NCBI GenBank assembly: GCA_027314885.1
Contig: DAHUZY010000002.1
Location: 1 to 44,808, forward strand
Length of the DNA stretch: 44,808 bases
Source of the DNA: Candidatus Saccharimonadota bacterium
Lineage (GTDB): Bacteria > Patescibacteriota > Saccharimonadia > Saccharimonadales > UBA4665
Reading direction: 5' to 3'
Shown here: piece after piece, positions 17,439 to 29,958 of the stretch
How positions within the stretch are numbered: the stretch's first letter is position 1
How the letters are laid out: each line of letters begins with the position of its first letter
The notes under the pieces: model-generated
Told to the model about the DNA's origin: nothing
The model's database searches: none
The model's input: only the letters and a program-made list of their open reading frames with translations
Translations under genes and position numbers: made by a program

Positions 17439-18875
17439 ATGAAGAACAATACTTCGCTCATTTTCAATATCGCCTTAATGATTGGTGATGCCCTGGCAAT
17501 TACCGCCGCTTTTACCGTTGCCTATATATTAAGGGTGTCTATCAGCCATGCCCGCTTAAGTGCTCCGATTCACGCACTCCCGTATATCATGATCCTCGCA
17601 AGCCTTTTACCGTTCTGGATTCTGCTGTTTGCGCTGCTCGGTTTATATAACATCAGGCTGTTCGAGAAGCGCTTCAGTGAACTCGGGCGCCTGCTCGTAG
17701 GATCATTCATTGGTATTCTATTTATTATTAGCTACAGCTATATAGTTAATGTCGCCATTTTTCCGGCTCGGCTGGTGACTGTATACGGGTTTTTCCTAGT
17801 CTTTTTCTTTGCCTTTGGTTTTCGCACTATCGCTCGGGGAATACGGCGCATGCTGTTTACCTACGGTGTCGGCATAAATAACGTGCTGATTGTCGGTGAC
17901 AATAAAACAACTGGTCGCCTGCTTGAGGCTCTGGCCGATGCGAGCATCACCGGGCACAAGATAGTGGGCGTGGTAGATGGTGCTGAGCGGGCCTCCAATC
18001 AATATTTCAAGCATTTTAAAAGTTTCCAAGAGGCAACTAAGTCTCTCAAGGCAAAATCAGTACACACCATCATTCAGACCCAGTTATATGCGGGTGGTGC
18101 CCAAAATGATGAGATACTCACCTATGCGCAGGAGAACCATATCGCCTACCGTTTTGTGCCCGGGAATAGCGAGTTGTTTGTAGGTAATTTATCGGTTGAC
18201 CTTTTTCATGCCGTCCCGATTATTGCCGTCCATCAGACAGCATTAATCGGCTGGGGCCGAGTGGTCAAGCGCTTAATGGATATCTTCCTTGGGGGTCTTT
18301 TCTTCATCATTGCACTGCCTCTCATGCTTATTATTGGAATAGTAATTAAGCTCTCTGACGGCGGGCCTATCTTCTTTCGGCAGGAACGCCTGAGCCGCTT
18401 TGATACTTCTATCTGGGTGTATAAGTTTCGCTCTATAAGACCAGCGTACAGCGGCCTTAAGCCGGAGGATGCCTTTCGTAAGATGGGGCAACCAGAGCTT
18501 ATAAAAGCATATAGAGAAAATGGCGATTACATGCCTGGTGATCCCCGACTGAGCCTTATTGGCGGGTTTTTGCGTCGTTATAGTTTAGACGAGCTTCCGC
18601 AGCTCTGGAACGTCATTAATGGCAGCATCAGCTTAGTTGGCCCGAGAGCGTTAGTCCCCTACGAGCTGGAGCGCTCTAAGCAGAAGAACCTCATCTTAAG
18701 CGTCAAGTCAGGCCTGACAGGATTAGCTCAGATATCTGGCGTGCGGGACTTAAGCTTTACTGAAAGACGCAAGCTCGATTTGTATTACGTACAGAACTGG
18801 TCATTCTGGGGTGACCTCATTATCCTGGCTAAGACCTTCTGGGTTGTCTTATTTCATCAAGGTACTCGCGGATGA
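17439..18875 (+). CDS. Polyprenyl-phosphate sugar-1-phosphate transferase (exopolysaccharide initiating transferase)
   Basis: N-terminal TM bundle, Rossmann middle, C-terminal KRLMDIFLGGLFFIIALPLMLIIGIVIKLSDGGPIFFRQERL...RRYSLDELPQLWNVINGSISLVGPRALVPYEL. Confidence 0.93.
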   Translation: MKNNTSLIFNIALMIGDALAITAAFTVAYILRVSISHARLSAPIHALPYIMILASLLPFWILLFALLGLYNIRLFEKRFSELGRLLVGSFIGILFIISYSYIVNVAIFPARLVTVYGFFLVFFFAFGFRTIARGIRRMLFTYGVGINNVLIVGDNKTTGRLLEALADASITGHKIVGVVDGAERASNQYFKHFKSFQEATKSLKAKSVHTIIQTQLYAGGAQNDEILTYAQENHIAYRFVPGNSELFVGNLSVDLFHAVPIIAVHQTALIGWGRVVKRLMDIFLGGLFFIIALPLMLIIGIVIKLSDGGPIFFRQERLSRFDTSIWVYKFRSIRPAYSGLKPEDAFRKMGQPELIKAYRENGDYMPGDPRLSLIGGFLRRYSLDELPQLWNVINGSISLVGPRALVPYELERSKQKNLILSVKSGLTGLAQISGVRDLSFTERRKLDLYYVQNWSFWGDLIILAKTFWVVLFHQGTRG

Positions 18876-20002
18876 GCGCAGCTAAAAAACTTCGGGTCGC
18901 AATTGTATGTGATTGGTTAACAAGTATCGGTGGTGCTGAGCGAGTAGTGCTTGAGCTACATCGGCTTTATCCTGACGCTCCTATTTACACCTCTCAATAC
19001 AATCCGGATAAGATCGATTGGTTCGAAGACGCTGACGTACGGACAACCTGGCTACAGCACTTACCGAGTAGCCTGAAGAAGTTCCTGCCGCTATTGAGAG
19101 CATGGGCGTTTAGCCGGTTGGATCTCAGTGAGTATGATCTTGTGCTCTCTTCCAGCGGCGCGGAGGCCAAGGGTATTAAGACCGGGCCAAACACCATACA
19201 TATCTGCTACTGCCATTCACCCACCCATTACTATTGGATCCGCCATGATGAGTACCTAGACAAGCCGGGGTTTCCATTTGGTCTCAATTGGCTCGCACGA
19301 TTGGGTCTTAAGCTACTAGTTGGGCCGATGAAGCGCTGGGACAGGCACGCCGCCCGTCAGCCGGATTTTTACGTTACTAATTCCTCTCACACTCAGACCA
19401 TGATTAAGCGCTACTATAAACGTGAGTCGATAGTCATTCATCCACCGGTCGACATTGACCGTTTTAAGTCATCCGCTGACACCTCGGCGCTGAGACATGG
19501 TTTTGTCGTCGCGGGGAGACAGACGCCGTATAAACGTTTTGACCTGGCTATTGAGGCGTGTAATGAGCTAAAGGTGCCCCTCATTGTGATTGGCGATGGG
19601 CCAGACCGTAAACGACTTGAGAAACTAGCAGGACGCAGCACAACTTTCCTGACACAAGTGAATGACCTGAACATTGTCGCTCATTTTGCCTCAGCCATTG
19701 CCTTTATCATGCCGAATATGGACGATTTTGGCATTGTGGCGGTGGAGGCTATGGCGGCCGGTACGCCCGTGATCGCATACAATAAAGGTGGTGTACTTGA
19801 TTACATCACACCCAATAAAACAGGTCTCTTATTCGATCGGCAAACTGTCAAGAGTCTCTCTGCGGTGCTTGAGACTGCAGCCAACAAGAACTGGGACTAT
19901 GCCCTCATTGCCCGTGAGGCAGCTAAATTTTCTGTACACAATTTTATAAAAAGTATGCAACACTATATTAACGAATGTCTTGAAGAAAGGTCAGCTACTT
20001 AA
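18872..20002 (+). CDS. Glycosyltransferase family 4 (GT4)
   Basis: CDWLTSIGGAERVVLELHRLYPDAPIYTS...AGRQTPYKRFDLAIEAC...IMPNMDDFGIVAVEAMAAGTPVIAYNKGG. Confidence 0.92.
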   Translation: MSAAKKLRVAIVCDWLTSIGGAERVVLELHRLYPDAPIYTSQYNPDKIDWFEDADVRTTWLQHLPSSLKKFLPLLRAWAFSRLDLSEYDLVLSSSGAEAKGIKTGPNTIHICYCHSPTHYYWIRHDEYLDKPGFPFGLNWLARLGLKLLVGPMKRWDRHAARQPDFYVTNSSHTQTMIKRYYKRESIVIHPPVDIDRFKSSADTSALRHGFVVAGRQTPYKRFDLAIEACNELKVPLIVIGDGPDRKRLEKLAGRSTTFLTQVNDLNIVAHFASAIAFIMPNMDDFGIVAVEAMAAGTPVIAYNKGGVLDYITPNKTGLLFDRQTVKSLSAVLETAANKNWDYALIAREAAKFSVHNFIKSMQHYINECLEERSAT

Positions 20003-20007
20003 ATAGT

Positions 20008-21834
20008 ATGTGCGGCATTGTTGGCTATATCGGTCCCAAACCCAGCAAGAACATTATATTGCGCGGCCTGGAAGCGTTAGAGTACAGGGGGTATGACTCT
20101 GCAGGAATAGCCTTAGTAGATAGCAAGGGGGGGCAGGTTTTTAAGCAAGTCGGGCGCGTCAACGGCTTAACGCAGGAAGTAGAAGAGGAAGCCAGCAACG
20201 CGGGACTTGCGATTGGGCACACTCGCTGGGCCACACATGGCGGAGTAACAGTAGCCAATGCGCACCCTCAGATGAACAGTGACCACAGTATCTTTGTTGT
20301 CCATAACGGTATTATTGAGAACTTTGATGAATTAAGGCAGCGCCTTGAAGAAGCGGGTTATACTTTCGAGTCTGAAACTGACACAGAGGTTGTGCCACAG
20401 CTTATTGACTATTATCTCAAACAGCTCCCCTCCTTCGTCGCTGCATTTGAGGCAACCTTGCGGGATGTGCGCGGGGCGTATTCAATTGTGGCCATATCTA
20501 CCGCAGAACCTGAGACTTTGTATGCCGCCCGTCTATCCAGTCCGCTCGTAATTGGCGTTGGTGAGCATGAGAACTTCTTAGCTTCTGATCCTTCTGCAAT
20601 CATGGACCACACGAAAAAGGTTATTTACCTGGAGGACTATGACGTTGCGGTGATCACCAAAGACAAGGTTGACATTCATAACTTAAAAGAAGATACGCAT
20701 ACAAGCCCGAAGATAGAACTGCTTGATTACGAGAACGAGAAGGCGTTGCTTGGAGACTACCCGAACTTTATGCTCAAAGAGATCTTTGAAGCACCCGCAG
20801 CCATACGTTCGGCCACCCTCGGTCGGGCTGTTGTAGAGCAGAACATGGTGAAACTTGGAGGTCTTGAGGGTGTACTCGGGCAGCTTAAGTACATCGATCG
20901 TATTGTGATTGTCGCCATGGGCACCTCATACTATGCCGGCCTTGTGGGTGAATACCTTATTGAGGAGCTGGCCGATATTCCAGTTGAGGTACAGCTCGCG
21001 AGTGAGTTTAATTACCGTAAAGAACCATTTTCTCGTAGCACAGCGCTGCTCGCTATTTCTCAGTCAGGTGAGACCGCCGATACGATTGCGGCACTGAAGA
21101 AGGTCGAGGATTACGGCGTACTGCGACTTGGTATTGTAAACGCGGTAGGAAGCACCATTGCACGCATGACTGATGCCGGCGTCTATTGCCACGCTGGGCC
21201 AGAAAAAGCAGTTGCGAGCACCAAGGCCTTTCTTGCCCAGGTGACCGTCCTACTGCTGATTGCGCTTCATCTTAACGACGGGCGCAGTAAGCGTTTTAGG
21301 CCCCTGATTGAAGAACTTAACGAGCTCCCTGCTAAGGCGCAGGCGATCTTAGATCATACAGATGAGATTAAGGCAATTGCTGAAAAGTATGCGGATTACA
21401 GAGACTTTCTATTCATTGGCAGACACACCGGATTCCCAGCAGCACTTGAGGGCGCGCTCAAGGTAAAGGAGATCTCTTACTTGCATGCTGAGGGTTATGC
21501 AGCCGGTGAGATGAAACATGGTCCATTGGCGATGATTGATGAAAACTTCCCGACTTTTGCTATTGCTACAGACTCGCCACTTTTAGAAAAAACATACTCT
21601 AACATTCAGGAAATTAAGGCCCGGAAGGGGCCGGTCCTGGCACTCGCAACGAGAGGCAATAAGGCGATCACTAAGTTCTGTAGTGATGTCATATATATTC
21701 CTGAAACCGAACCAGAGACCCAATCTATATTACAAGTCATAGTGATGCAGCTCTTTGCATACTATATCGCCATCAAGCGAGACAATGACGTGGACAGACC
21801 GAGGAACCTTGCTAAGTCTGTGACTGTAGAATAA
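20008..21834 (+). CDS. glmS: Glutamine--fructose-6-phosphate aminotransferase (isomerizing)
   Basis: MCGIVGYIG N-terminus, TRWATHGGVTVANAHP, SQSGETADTIAALK, C-terminal PRNLAKSVTVE. Confidence 0.97.
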   Translation: MCGIVGYIGPKPSKNIILRGLEALEYRGYDSAGIALVDSKGGQVFKQVGRVNGLTQEVEEEASNAGLAIGHTRWATHGGVTVANAHPQMNSDHSIFVVHNGIIENFDELRQRLEEAGYTFESETDTEVVPQLIDYYLKQLPSFVAAFEATLRDVRGAYSIVAISTAEPETLYAARLSSPLVIGVGEHENFLASDPSAIMDHTKKVIYLEDYDVAVITKDKVDIHNLKEDTHTSPKIELLDYENEKALLGDYPNFMLKEIFEAPAAIRSATLGRAVVEQNMVKLGGLEGVLGQLKYIDRIVIVAMGTSYYAGLVGEYLIEELADIPVEVQLASEFNYRKEPFSRSTALLAISQSGETADTIAALKKVEDYGVLRLGIVNAVGSTIARMTDAGVYCHAGPEKAVASTKAFLAQVTVLLLIALHLNDGRSKRFRPLIEELNELPAKAQAILDHTDEIKAIAEKYADYRDFLFIGRHTGFPAALEGALKVKEISYLHAEGYAAGEMKHGPLAMIDENFPTFAIATDSPLLEKTYSNIQEIKARKGPVLALATRGNKAITKFCSDVIYIPETEPETQSILQVIVMQLFAYYIAIKRDNDVDRPRNLAKSVTVE

Positions 21835-21903
21835 GTTAACGGGCTCTTAGTTAACAGTACACACCGGTTGCCTATAGAGTAAGCTTGGGAAAATCAATAT
21901 AAA

Positions 21904-22953
21904 CTAGCCCTGGTTGTGTTTATTTGACTCAAGACGTTTACTGATCTCTCCTACTTCTTGACTCATGTCTTTAGGGGCGACTAATAGCCCGCGAGCAGTA
22001 TTGATAACCACCACATTGTTCATGCCGATTACCGCGACCGGCTTATTCTCATGGTTTTCTATTAATGAGTCCTGGACTTCGTCAATCTCCACTAGACCAT
22101 GTATATAGTTGCCATTGCCGTCGTTGCTGATCGCCTTATGTAGATCATTAAATGAACCGATGTCCATCCAATCAAATGACGCAGGCACGACCAACAGATC
22201 AGGTACTTTCTCAATAAGCGCATAATCAATTGTATTGGCGTCTAGACCAAGATAGACTGCCTTGTATTCATCTGGGGAAGCCGAATCTAGCCGTTGATAC
22301 GTTTCATAAAGCTTTGGGGCGTATTGTTGCATGGAACGAACGAAGGTGTTGATGGAGCCTACAAAGTAGCCGCAATTCCACAAATAGTTATCACTTGCTA
22401 TGTATTGTTCTGCGGTTGCTGTTTCCGGCTTTTCTTTAAAGCTATGGACATTAAAGACGCCTGGGCTTCCCTTGAGTTCCTCACCCTTTTGTATATAACC
22501 GAAGCAAGTTGCGGGATACGTCGGTTTCACGCCGACGAGTATAATACGTTTTTCTTTTTCACAAATAGCTTCTAGCGCATCAAAGCACTCCTCGAAGCCG
22601 TCATTATTATGAATGAAATGATCGGCATGAATTGAGGCTATTGGCTCGTTTTTATCGTGGCGCTTTGAAATATATACCAACGCTGCGGTTATACAATTAG
22701 CTGTGCCGCGACGAGCTGGTTCAATAATAAAGTGATCGTTAGTAAGTTCTGGGATTTGTTCTTTGACATGATCAATGTGTCCCACTTCCGAGACAACGTA
22801 GATTTTGTCCGTGATAAGGCGTGCCCTATCATACGTGTGCTGGAGTAGTGATCTGTTGTCGCCACCCACCTTAAGCAGATGTTTTGGATAGTCCGGTGTT
22901 GAGAGTGGCCAGAGACGAGTACCCGATCCACCAGCAATGATAACAATGATCAT
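21904..22953 (-). CDS. manC: Mannose-1-phosphate guanylyltransferase
   Basis: [54 protein letters not shown]. Confidence 0.9.
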   Translation of the reverse strand: MIIVIIAGGSGTRLWPLSTPDYPKHLLKVGGDNRSLLQHTYDRARLITDKIYVVSEVGHIDHVKEQIPELTNDHFIIEPARRGTANCITAALVYISKRHDKNEPIASIHADHFIHNNDGFEECFDALEAICEKEKRIILVGVKPTYPATCFGYIQKGEELKGSPGVFNVHSFKEKPETATAEQYIASDNYLWNCGYFVGSINTFVRSMQQYAPKLYETYQRLDSASPDEYKAVYLGLDANTIDYALIEKVPDLLVVPASFDWMDIGSFNDLHKAISNDGNGNYIHGLVEIDEVQDSLIENHENKPVAVIGMNNVVVINTARGLLVAPKDMSQEVGEISKRLESNKHNQG

Positions 22954-22999
22954 CGTTTAATAATACCAAATTGCGTTCACGCTATACCCGTATCAACTC

Positions 23000-24868
<1,869 letters not shown>

Positions 24869-24869
<1 letters not shown>

Positions 24870-25423
24870 TGAGCGAGCTCGCGGTACATGAGTCTCCCAT
24901 ACCCGGTTTTTTTGTAATCGATTTAGTGCTCAATGGAGATAACCGGGGATGGTTTAAAGAGAACTACCAAAAGGAAAAAATGGAAGCACTCGGTTTGCCT
25001 CACTTTGAAGTTGTGCAGAATAATTTTTCATACAATCAAGAAAAAGGTGTCACACGGGGGTTGCACGCCGAACCATGGGAGAAATTTATCTCACTCGCTA
25101 ATGGCAGAGTGTTTGGGGCATGGGTTGACCTCAGATCAGGAGATAGCTTTGGTAAGGTTTTCACTATGGAAATAACACCAGACAAGGCCGTGTTTGTGCC
25201 GCGTGGTGTGGCCAATGGTTATCAGACACTGGAAACTAACACAACCTACACCTATCTAGTAAACGCACACTGGTCACCGGATGCAACCTATGTGAGCGTA
25301 AACCCTTTTGACCCTTCTCTTGCAATAGCTTGGCCCATCGCTAAAGACCAGGCAATTGTTTCAGAGAAGGACTTAGGTAACCCAATGTTCCCTAACGTAC
25401 AGCCAATGGAGATAGGGAAATGA
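24869..25423 (+). CDS. rmlC: dTDP-4-dehydrorhamnose 3,5-epimerase-like
   Basis: GDNRGWFKENYQKEKM, QNNFSYNQEKGVTRGLHAEPWEKFISLANGRVFGAWVDLR, VFVPRGVANGYQTLE. Confidence 0.92.
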
Positions 25424-26277
25424 CAGATAACAGCAGCGTCTTTATTGTCGGTGCCAATGGCCAGCTCGGTCTCGCCTTACAGGCTCAGTACCCTGGCGCG
25501 AAAAGTGCGGACATTGACACTCTCGACATTACAGATCGTGCTTCTGTTGAAGCTTTTGACTGGAGCTCAATTAAGACCATCCTGAATGCAGCCGCATTTA
25601 CAAACGTAGATGGTGCTGAAACTGACGAAGGCCGGGTAGCTGCGTGGAAAGTCAATGCAATGGCAGTCAGCAATCTGGTGCGTATGGCGCTTAAACACGA
25701 CATTACATTGGTACACATTTCAACCGATTACGTTTTTGATGGCAGCCAAGATCCACACACAGAAGACGAGCCACTATCCCCACTAAGCGTATACGGGCAA
25801 AGCAAGGCTGCTGGTGATATTTTAGTTAGCCTGCTCCCTAAACATTATTTACTCAGAACGTCATGGGTTATTGGCGAAGGTAAAAATTTTGTTCGCACCA
25901 TGCTCGGCCTCGGCCAGAAAGGCATCTCACCAGCAGTAGTGGCTGACCAGGTAGGTAGACTTACGTTCACGAGCGAGCTTGTACGAGCAATTGATCACCT
26001 GCTTACTCATAGTTGTCCATTCGGCACGTATAATGTAAGCAATGGCGGCCAGGCGGCCAGTTGGGCAGATATAACGCGAACAATTTTTGATGATGCGAAG
26101 ATCGACCAGTCGGTAACTGATACCACCACAGTTGAGTACTATAAGGGAAAGAAAGGCATAGCGCCTAGACCGCTTAAAAGCACTCTGGATTTAGACAAGA
26201 TCAGAGCTACAGGCTTCAATCCTCGGGATTGGCGCGAAGACCTCAAAGCATACATAGGAAAGGAGGCTAACTCATGA
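25420..26277 (+). CDS. rmlD: dTDP-4-dehydrorhamnose reductase
   Basis: [54 protein letters not shown]. Confidence 0.95.
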   Translation: MTDNSSVFIVGANGQLGLALQAQYPGAKSADIDTLDITDRASVEAFDWSSIKTILNAAAFTNVDGAETDEGRVAAWKVNAMAVSNLVRMALKHDITLVHISTDYVFDGSQDPHTEDEPLSPLSVYGQSKAAGDILVSLLPKHYLLRTSWVIGEGKNFVRTMLGLGQKGISPAVVADQVGRLTFTSELVRAIDHLLTHSCPFGTYNVSNGGQAASWADITRTIFDDAKIDQSVTDTTTVEYYKGKKGIAPRPLKSTLDLDKIRATGFNPRDWREDLKAYIGKEANS

Positions 26278-27134
26278 AAGGCATTATTCTTGCAGGAGGT
26301 TCAGGTACTCGGCTATACCCCATCACTAAGGCGATCTCTAAGCAGTTGATGCCGATATATGATAAGCCCATGGTGTACTACCCTCTTGGCACACTCATGC
26401 AGGCAGGTATTCGCGACATCTTGGTAATTACTACTCCCGATGACCAAACTCAGTTTCAGCGCTTGCTGGGTGATGGCTCTACTCTAGGCATTAACTTACA
26501 ATATGCAGCGCAGGCAGCGCCAGAAGGCCTCGCCCAGGCTTTCATCATTGGTGAGCAATTTATCGGCAATGACAAAGTTGCACTTATTCTCGGAGATAAT
26601 ATTTTCTATGGTGAAGCGTTTGGACAAAGCCTGCAAGAATGCGTTGATCCTGATGGTGGCGTAGTATTCGCGTACGGCGTTTCTGACCCCGAGCGTTATG
26701 GCGTTGTCGAGTTTGACCATAATCGTAAAGCAGTATCCATAGAAGAGAAGCCTTCGCAGCCAAAGTCCCATTATGCGGTAGTTGGCCTCTATTTTTATAA
26801 CAATGACGTTGTGGAGATTGCCAAGAATATTACACCAAGTAATCGTGGCGAACTTGAGATTACCTCAGTTAATGAGGCGTATTTAAAACAAGAGAAGTTA
26901 AAGGTACAGATTATGGGTCGAGGCTCTGCCTGGCTAGACACCGGTACGTTTGAGTCGATGAATGATGCAGGCGAATATATACGAGTAATTGAGAAGCGTA
27001 CTGGGCTAAAGATAGGTTGTATTGAAGAGATCGCTTGGCGGCAAGGATTTATTAATGATGAACAATTAAGTAAGCTGGCTGAACCACTGGTGAAGTCTGG
27101 CTATGGCAAATACTTGTTGTCTTTGGCCCAATAA
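26274..27134 (+). CDS. rmlA: Glucose-1-phosphate thymidylyltransferase
   Basis: [49 protein letters not shown]. Confidence 0.96.
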   Translation: MKGIILAGGSGTRLYPITKAISKQLMPIYDKPMVYYPLGTLMQAGIRDILVITTPDDQTQFQRLLGDGSTLGINLQYAAQAAPEGLAQAFIIGEQFIGNDKVALILGDNIFYGEAFGQSLQECVDPDGGVVFAYGVSDPERYGVVEFDHNRKAVSIEEKPSQPKSHYAVVGLYFYNNDVVEIAKNITPSNRGELEITSVNEAYLKQEKLKVQIMGRGSAWLDTGTFESMNDAGEYIRVIEKRTGLKIGCIEEIAWRQGFINDEQLSKLAEPLVKSGYGKYLLSLAQ

Positions 27135-27142
27135 AGGTTATT

Positions 27143-28156
27143 ATGAAAACTGTTTTAGTGACTGGCGGCGCAGGCTTCATAGGCTCTCATACAGTAGTGG
27201 AGTTAGCAGAATCGGGCTATAAGCCAGTAATTATTGATGATTTCAGTAACTCAAAACGGTCAGTAATTAAAGCTCTGGAAAGACTGCTTGGGCAAAAGGT
27301 TACATGCTATGAGCAGAATTATCAAGATACTCACAGACTAAAAGAGGTTATTGCTAAGGAAGGCATAGAGAGCATCATTCATTTTGCAGCCTTTAAGTCA
27401 GTTGGGGAGTCGGCAAAGAAGCCTCTTCAGTATTATGCTAATAACGTTGCCGGCTTAATTGAGCTCTTTATATTTTTAAATAGCACACCAATAAACAGCT
27501 TTGTGTTCTCGTCTTCTTGTACAGTTTATGGCGAGCCAGATGAGCTGCCTGTTACTGAGGAAAGCCCCCTTAAGCAGGCCACCTCTCCTTACGCAAAAAC
27601 TAAGCAAATGGGAGAGGCTATAGTAGAAGACGTCACTAACGGCAGCGAGAAGTTGCGCTGTATGAGCTTACGATATTTTAATCCAATCGGTGCTCATCCT
27701 TCAGCTCTTATTGGTGAGCTTCCTCTTGGTAAGCCTAATAATTTGGTGCCCTTCTTGACTCAGACTGCCGCTGGTTGGCATAAAGAGCTCACCGTTTATG
27801 GAGATGACTACCCTACTCCTGATGGTAGCCCCATACGGGATTATATCCACGTAGTCGATCTGGCAAAAGCTCATGTCAAAGCGCTTGATTATTTAAAGAA
27901 TAAAGAAGCCGGTTTCTATGACAAAGTCAATGTGGGCACCGGTAATGGTAATAGCGTATTTGATGTACTACATACCTTTGAAAAAGTGACCGGCGTGCAA
28001 CTACCTTATAAGGTTGGGTCTCGCCGTGAAGGTGACCTCATGTCTACCTACGCGTCAACCAAGAAGGCTCATGAGTTATTTGGTTGGAGTAATGAAAGAA
28101 GTCTAGAAGATGCCCTTCTAGATGCCTGGAGATGGCAAAAAACTTTACATAGATGA
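27143..28156 (+). CDS. galE: UDP-glucose 4-epimerase
   Basis: [72 protein letters not shown]. Confidence 0.95.
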   Translation: MKTVLVTGGAGFIGSHTVVELAESGYKPVIIDDFSNSKRSVIKALERLLGQKVTCYEQNYQDTHRLKEVIAKEGIESIIHFAAFKSVGESAKKPLQYYANNVAGLIELFIFLNSTPINSFVFSSSCTVYGEPDELPVTEESPLKQATSPYAKTKQMGEAIVEDVTNGSEKLRCMSLRYFNPIGAHPSALIGELPLGKPNNLVPFLTQTAAGWHKELTVYGDDYPTPDGSPIRDYIHVVDLAKAHVKALDYLKNKEAGFYDKVNVGTGNGNSVFDVLHTFEKVTGVQLPYKVGSRREGDLMSTYASTKKAHELFGWSNERSLEDALLDAWRWQKTLHR

Positions 28157-28365
28157 TTGATAAGCTATAGGATATTTTGTGGAGGTTTTTGCTCTCTATT
28201 CGGCTACAAAGATACCACTAATGACCTTGTAGAAACTAGTGATCTATGAACGAGGTTCGCTTGCAAAATAACCCGGCGCCGCATTTCCAAAAATGGTAGC
28301 CCAGGAACAGTTGACGAGTTAATTGCCAATTACTCTCAACTGCTTTGATATAACCAATATGTAGT

Positions 28366-28839
28366 CTAGCCCCTTGTCTTGTCAGCCAATTTCATAAACA
28401 ATACCCTGCGTAAAGCAAAACTCCATATTGTAACAATTGCTATAGCTATTGCTTCCCCCAGTAGATAATAAAGCTTCAATTTGGAAACACATACCCAAAG
28501 TATAAGTTCATTTATTCCGAGTCCCCCCACCCCTATCAGTGTAAATACCATAAATTCAAGTTTAAAGTGCTGGCTTCTTTTAAATATCCACAAGATACTG
28601 AGTACGTAATTAACTATAGTGGCCACTATAAAAGCAACTAATTCTGATAGGAGATAGTGGACATGCAAGGAAGAAGTAAAAATAAAAATAGTTACTAGGT
28701 TGACACCGGCAGAAAACCCTCCAACAAAAATATATCGGAAGAATTGAACATGTGCGGTGTTTGTTCTTTGCTTAAACAATACGTCTATCATCCCTCGGAA
28801 ATTTTTAACACCTAAGAATGCGTATAATGAGGAAAGCAT
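28366..28839 (-). CDS. GtrA-like family membrane protein
   Basis: VQFFRYIFVGGFSAGVNLVTIFIFT, ELVAFIVATIVNYVLSILWIF, four TM segments. Confidence 0.85.
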   Translation of the reverse strand: MLSSLYAFLGVKNFRGMIDVLFKQRTNTAHVQFFRYIFVGGFSAGVNLVTIFIFTSSLHVHYLLSELVAFIVATIVNYVLSILWIFKRSQHFKLEFMVFTLIGVGGLGINELILWVCVSKLKLYYLLGEAIAIAIVTIWSFALRRVLFMKLADKTRG

Positions 28840-28843
28840 TTAT

Positions 28844-29884
28844 TTACGAGATCCACTTTAGTAGTCTTATAACACCCATTTTTGCGGCTTGCTTGTGAGC
28901 AGAAACGTCAGAGCGATTTTTTATGTCACGCAGGTTATCATGGTAATACTGGTAGGCTTTATAAAGCATCTCTTCGTTAGTTAGAGTCGGTTTCCAGTTT
29001 AATTCCTTCTTAATCTTAGAAGTGTCAAAGACAAAGTTTTCTGCTATCATTTTATATTGATACGGACCAAGAGGGGAAAGCTTAAGAGCATATGCAAGTT
29101 TCATGGCAGGTATAGCTATCCATCTGGGAAAGTTTGCAACTCTAGCATTTGTGCCGGTTTTCTTTATTACGTAGTTATAGACTTCTTTGAAACTTTTTAC
29201 ATCATCTGAGCCAATGTTTAATACTGATGTCTTGTTATAATCTAGGGCTTTGATGCATGCATCTACTAGGTCCTGGGCATATATAAACTGGTACTCATTA
29301 TCTCCCCCTCCAACAACCCAAACTCGACGACCTTCATCAATAAATTCAAATAGTATTGCCAGTAGTCCTAGTCTTCCAGCATCTATAATTGTGGGGCAAC
29401 GAATAATAACTGATTTAATATTTTTATGCTCCAAAAGTATTTTTTCACCTTCCAATTTTGATTGACCATATATTTCAATCGGTTTAGGTTGATCTTCTTC
29501 TTTAACCGGCCTGGCAAAGCTTTCTCCCCACAAACAATTTGAGGATGTAAAGATTATTTTTTTTATGTTATACCTATCTGCCAATTCTGCGAGATTACGA
29601 GTGCCCTCAACGTTGCTTGTCCATAGCTCGTTTTTATCTTTTACTGCATGAGCTAATATTGCAGCGAGGTGAAATATGGCGTTGAAATTATACTTCTGCA
29701 TTAACCTACTGAGCAGTTTTTTGTCTCGTATATCTCCCTGATATGCCACTAAGCTTGGGTGTTGAAAGTCGTCTTTCTCTAGGTCAATGCTCACCACAGT
29801 AAAGCCTTGCTTCAAGAGGTTCCTTTTTAATATTTCTCCAAAGAAACCGGCACCACCAGTAACGAGTACAGTCTTTTTAGCCAT
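28844..29884 (-). CDS. NAD-dependent epimerase/dehydratase
   Basis: VLVTGGAGFFGEILKRNLLKQGF, HLAAILAHAV, TSSNCLWGE, YGQSKLEGEK. Confidence 0.92.
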   Translation of the reverse strand: MAKKTVLVTGGAGFFGEILKRNLLKQGFTVVSIDLEKDDFQHPSLVAYQGDIRDKKLLSRLMQKYNFNAIFHLAAILAHAVKDKNELWTSNVEGTRNLAELADRYNIKKIIFTSSNCLWGESFARPVKEEDQPKPIEIYGQSKLEGEKILLEHKNIKSVIIRCPTIIDAGRLGLLAILFEFIDEGRRVWVVGGGDNEYQFIYAQDLVDACIKALDYNKTSVLNIGSDDVKSFKEVYNYVIKKTGTNARVANFPRWIAIPAMKLAYALKLSPLGPYQYKMIAENFVFDTSKIKKELNWKPTLTNEEMLYKAYQYYHDNLRDIKNRSDVSAHKQAAKMGVIRLLKWIS

Positions 29885-29958
29885 GAGTTCTAATTATTAT
29901 AGCAAGTTGACCCTAATATCCAGCATTACTACATAAAGTTTGTTATCTGAAAGTTAAA

